Below are positions 33,622-35,997 of a DNA stretch of 35,997 bases, piece after piece. Source of the stretch: Clostridia bacterium (GTDB taxonomy: Bacteria; Bacillota; Clostridia; Oscillospirales; CAG-272); assembly GCA_017540175.1 (NCBI GenBank), contig JAFYBN010000069.1, forward strand, positions 1 through 35,997. The letters run 5' to 3'. Under the pieces are notes generated by a model. That model searched no databases, had not been told where the DNA came from, and was given only the letters and a program-made list of their open reading frames with translations. The position numbers and the translations under genes are program-made. How positions within the stretch are numbered: position 1 is the stretch's first letter; every line of letters starts with the position of its first letter.

Positions 33622-35997
33622 ATGAAACGATTGATCACCGTCCTGCTGTCCCTCATGATGCTTGCGGGGCTCGTTCTGCCCGTCCCCGCCGGCGCGGCAG
33701 GCACCGCCCTGACGGAGCTCACCATCGCGGGGCTCGAATTCCCGATGGACGGCGCGAATCCGAAGCTTGACGGATTCAAGGCGTCGGCCGGAACGATCAC
33801 CGCGGTTTCCTGGAGCGGTCCGGAAAAGACGATGAATACGACCGATACCTTTGTTTTCGGGACGACGTACCGTCTCTATCTCGACATCGCCCCTTCGTCC
33901 GACGGCTACTGGCAGTACATGATTCTGAACAGCGGCGCGAAGCTGAAGTACATGCCCGACGTTGACGTCCGTCTGCTCGACGCGGCTGGCAATCAGTATT
34001 CGTTCTCCGAAGCCCGGATCGTGTACGGAGAGGAAGGCACCGTGGACGGGACGCTTCAGGTCGTCTTCAAATTCAGCGCGAAGCTTTCCGGCGGCATTCT
34101 GCTTCCCCAAATCCTGCACGAACTGACCGTATCGGGAATCGAACCCCCGCTGTCGGGCGCGCATCCTTCCATTTCGAAACTCAGCTTTTCGGACGGCGTG
34201 TTCGAATCCGCATTCTGGTTCGACGTGGACAACAACTGGATCTCCTCCGATCAGAAATTCGAGGGGGGCAAGATCTATAAGCTCGTTCTCTCGGTCGCTC
34301 CGTCCGAATCGTGCCGCTGGGCGTGCGCGTACAAGAACGGAAAGGCGCTGCCCACCGTCTCTGCCGTGAACATCACGCTCATCGGGGACGACAATATGGT
34401 TTACGGCTTTAACGACGTCGGGATCCTGAACGACGGAACGCTTGTCATCGTCGCCTATTTTGCCTGCGCGGAGGCGCCCGAAAAGGGAAAGATGGATTAC
34501 GTCGAGATCTGCCCGCTCGAGGATGTGATCCCCGTCGCCGGCGCAAAGCCGAATTTCCAGGAATACCTTGTGACCAACGGCGCTGCGCCGTGGACCGCGA
34601 CCTGGTACGACCAGACGGCGAGTAAGGACCTCGTCGCGGACGACGTTTTCATCGGCGGTCACAACTATCTGCTCTCCTTCTACATCATGCCCGATTTCGT
34701 GGCGGAATGGAAGGTCAAGCCGAACGGCCAGCCCGATGTTGAAGCGGTTTTGATCGTCGGAGAGGGCATGCAGTCCGAATATACGTCGTTCAGCTACGAA
34801 ACCTCCGGAACCAAACTGCTCGTGACTTATGTCTTTGCCTGCCCGCTTCCGCCGACCAAGGAACAGACCGTTGCCGCGGTCTTCGGCGTGACCGAACCGA
34901 GGGCGGGCGAGTATCCGTCCTTTGTCGGAGTCGGATCGATCGGCGGCACTGTGGACGCCATCGGCTGGTATGACATCACCGACGGGCGCGACATGCTTGT
35001 GCATGAGAAATTCGTCGACGGGCACGCTTACGACTGCACCGTATTCCTCCTTCCGCCCGAGGGATACGTCTGGGCGACGAACGGCACGGATTCCGCCGTC
35101 CTCGCCACCATGAACCTCACCGGCAAGAATTATTCCGAGCCCGCGTTTGCCCGGCGCGGCTATCTTGCAAACGGCGTCGAAACGCTCGGCGTGTCGCGGA
35201 CATGGGAACTGAAGGCCGCGGGCACGCCTGCCGGAACGGAACAGCCCGCGGAAACGATCCCCGCGCCCACGATCACGACCCATCCCTTCTCCGTCACGGC
35301 GAAGGAGGGCGACACGATCCAGTTCTCCGTCGGCGCGGAGGGAGAGGATCTGATGTATCAGTGGGCGGCGCAGCCCGCGAAGGGAGACGTCGCCTGGCTG
35401 ACCGACAGTTCGTCGGACTCCGCGGACGTGATCGTCGGCGCGAACACTCAGACGCTCACGATCAAGAACATCACGCAGAAGTATTCCGGCTGTTCCTTCT
35501 TCTGCCTCGTCGCGACGGCGAAGGGGTACGAAAAATTAGGCTATCAGGTGAGCACCAATTACGCCGTTCTCACCGTCTCGAAGCCCGTGACGACGCAGAA
35601 AATCGTCTTCAAGGACGTGCCCGAGAGCGAATGGTACTATTCGTGGGTTTATGACGCGGTCGATCTCGGACTGATCAACGGCAAGGGCAAGGACACGGAC
35701 GGCAAGGACTATTTCGACCCGAAGGGCGAGATGACGTTCGCGCAGGCGGCGAAGCTCGCCGCGTGCATGCACGAGCTCTCGACGACCGGAAAGATTACGC
35801 TTCAAAACGGTGAAAAGAACTGGTACGACAGCTACATCGAGTACTGCCGCGACAAAGGCATCCTTCTGAAGAGCGGAGAGCAGGGCGGCATCACATGGGA
35901 AGCCGCCTCGAAGCACGCAGACGACGCCGTGACCCGCAAGGAATTCGCGTGGATCTTCGCGCGCGCCCTCAAGCTCGAAAACCTCGCGGTCAAGAAC
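33622..35997 (+). CDS. Secreted SLH-domain surface protein, 3' end outside the window
   Basis: The frame stays open for 792 codons to the last base, so the protein is truncated by the window edge. It has a signal peptide (MKRLITVLLSLMMLAGLVLPVPAGAA) and then four related beta-rich repeats of about 115-135 residues, starting near residues 30, 165, 293 and 416. Each begins with a strand, a P..G..P turn, a W.D pair and F.GG/G..Y. An Ig-like segment follows (about 549-650, PTITTHPFSVTAKEGDTIQFSV with YQWAAQP). The first S-layer homology domain starts at about 663 (FKDVPESEWYYSWVYDAVDLGLING) and a second, incomplete one runs at the end. SLH domains anchor proteins to the cell-wall polysaccharide. 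Its ligand is unknown; the repeats suggest adhesion or substrate binding. Confidence 0.88.
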   Translation, partial: MKRLITVLLSLMMLAGLVLPVPAGAAGTALTELTIAGLEFPMDGANPKLDGFKASAGTITAVSWSGPEKTMNTTDTFVFGTTYRLYLDIAPSSDGYWQYMILNSGAKLKYMPDVDVRLLDAAGNQYSFSEARIVYGEEGTVDGTLQVVFKFSAKLSGGILLPQILHELTVSGIEPPLSGAHPSISKLSFSDGVFESAFWFDVDNNWISSDQKFEGGKIYKLVLSVAPSESCRWACAYKNGKALPTVSAVNITLIGDDNMVYGFNDVGILNDGTLVIVAYFACAEAPEKGKMDYVEICPLEDVIPVAGAKPNFQEYLVTNGAAPWTATWYDQTASKDLVADDVFIGGHNYLLSFYIMPDFVAEWKVKPNGQPDVEAVLIVGEGMQSEYTSFSYETSGTKLLVTYVFACPLPPTKEQTVAAVFGVTEPRAGEYPSFVGVGSIGGTVDAIGWYDITDGRDMLVHEKFVDGHAYDCTVFLLPPEGYVWATNGTDSAVLATMNLTGKNYSEPAFARRGYLANGVETLGVSRTWELKAAGTPAGTEQPAETIPAPTITTHPFSVTAKEGDTIQFSVGAEGEDLMYQWAAQPAKGDVAWLTDSSSDSADVIVGANTQTLTIKNITQKYSGCSFFCLVATAKGYEKLGYQVSTNYAVLTVSKPVTTQKIVFKDVPESEWYYSWVYDAVDLGLINGKGKDTDGKDYFDPKGEMTFAQAAKLAACMHELSTTGKITLQNGEKNWYDSYIEYCRDKGILLKSGEQGGITWEAASKHADDAVTRKEFAWIFARALKLENLAVKN

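Noticed and set aside
33418-35283. 621-codon minus-strand open frame
   Set aside because: Antisense to the SLH protein, which has a signal peptide, promoter and ribosome site; the antisense frame has none.

Overview
The window looks like the chromosome of a GC-rich, anaerobic, spore-forming member of the Clostridia, probably gut-associated. The evidence is: Firmicutes-type gene order (holB, ricT, a trmN6-like gene, rsmI, metG, tatD), both dipicolinate synthase subunits, RicT, a lipoprotein and a partial SLH-domain surface protein, many TTGACA/TATAAT promoters and intrinsic terminators, and strong GGAGG ribosome sites with several GTG and TTG starts. The taxon is inferred from these features; there is no rRNA or other decisive marker. 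I saw no tRNA, rRNA, CRISPR array, insertion sequence or prophage.

Layout. From 1 to 2.7 kb, ackA (-) and tmcAL (+) diverge from a single overlapping promoter pair. From 2.7 to 13.7 kb, a long minus-strand block carries holB, ricT, a 2[4Fe-4S] ferredoxin, a trmN6-like gene, rsmI, a sugar isomerase-like gene, a sulfatase, nagA, metG, tatD and a TatD-linked radical SAM gene. This is the Bacillus holB-yaaT-yabB-yabC-metS-yabD order, with a ferredoxin and an amino-sugar/sulfate module inserted. From 13.8 to 18.8 kb lie a small membrane-anchored protein (+), a GtaA-like protein (-), a GNAT acetyltransferase (-) and dpaA-dpaB (+). From 18.9 to 26.5 kb is a plus-strand glycan region: a GH27 alpha-galactosidase with a small Cys-pair protein, then an operon of GH38 alpha-mannosidase, ROK kinase, GmhA-like isomerase, transaldolase and MATE transporter. 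From 26.5 to 30.2 kb are a lipoprotein with a forespore-type promoter (-), rpsO and pnp. From 30.2 to 33.4 kb, a minus-strand pair encodes an NCS2/AzgA-type nucleobase permease and a homologue of monomethylamine:corrinoid methyltransferase MtmB that has Ile where MtmB has pyrrolysine. From 33.6 kb to the end is a secreted SLH-domain protein cut by the window edge.

How the genes fit together. Carbohydrate genes (GH27, GH38, sulfatase, NagA, ROK kinase, SIS isomerase, transaldolase, isomerase-like, GtaA-like) suggest use of host or plant glycans. The glycosidases and the sulfatase have no signal peptides, so they should act on imported oligosaccharides, with acetate kinase yielding ATP at the end of fermentation. 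The most novel locus is the non-pyrrolysine MtmB homologue paired with a nucleobase-type permease; demethylation of an imported N-methyl compound is a testable guess. The regulatory DNA is also rich: a perfect operator-like inverted repeat on the nagA promoter, duplicated sites around the GH27 promoter, palindromes at the mtmB-like promoter, and structured leaders before rpsO and pnp.
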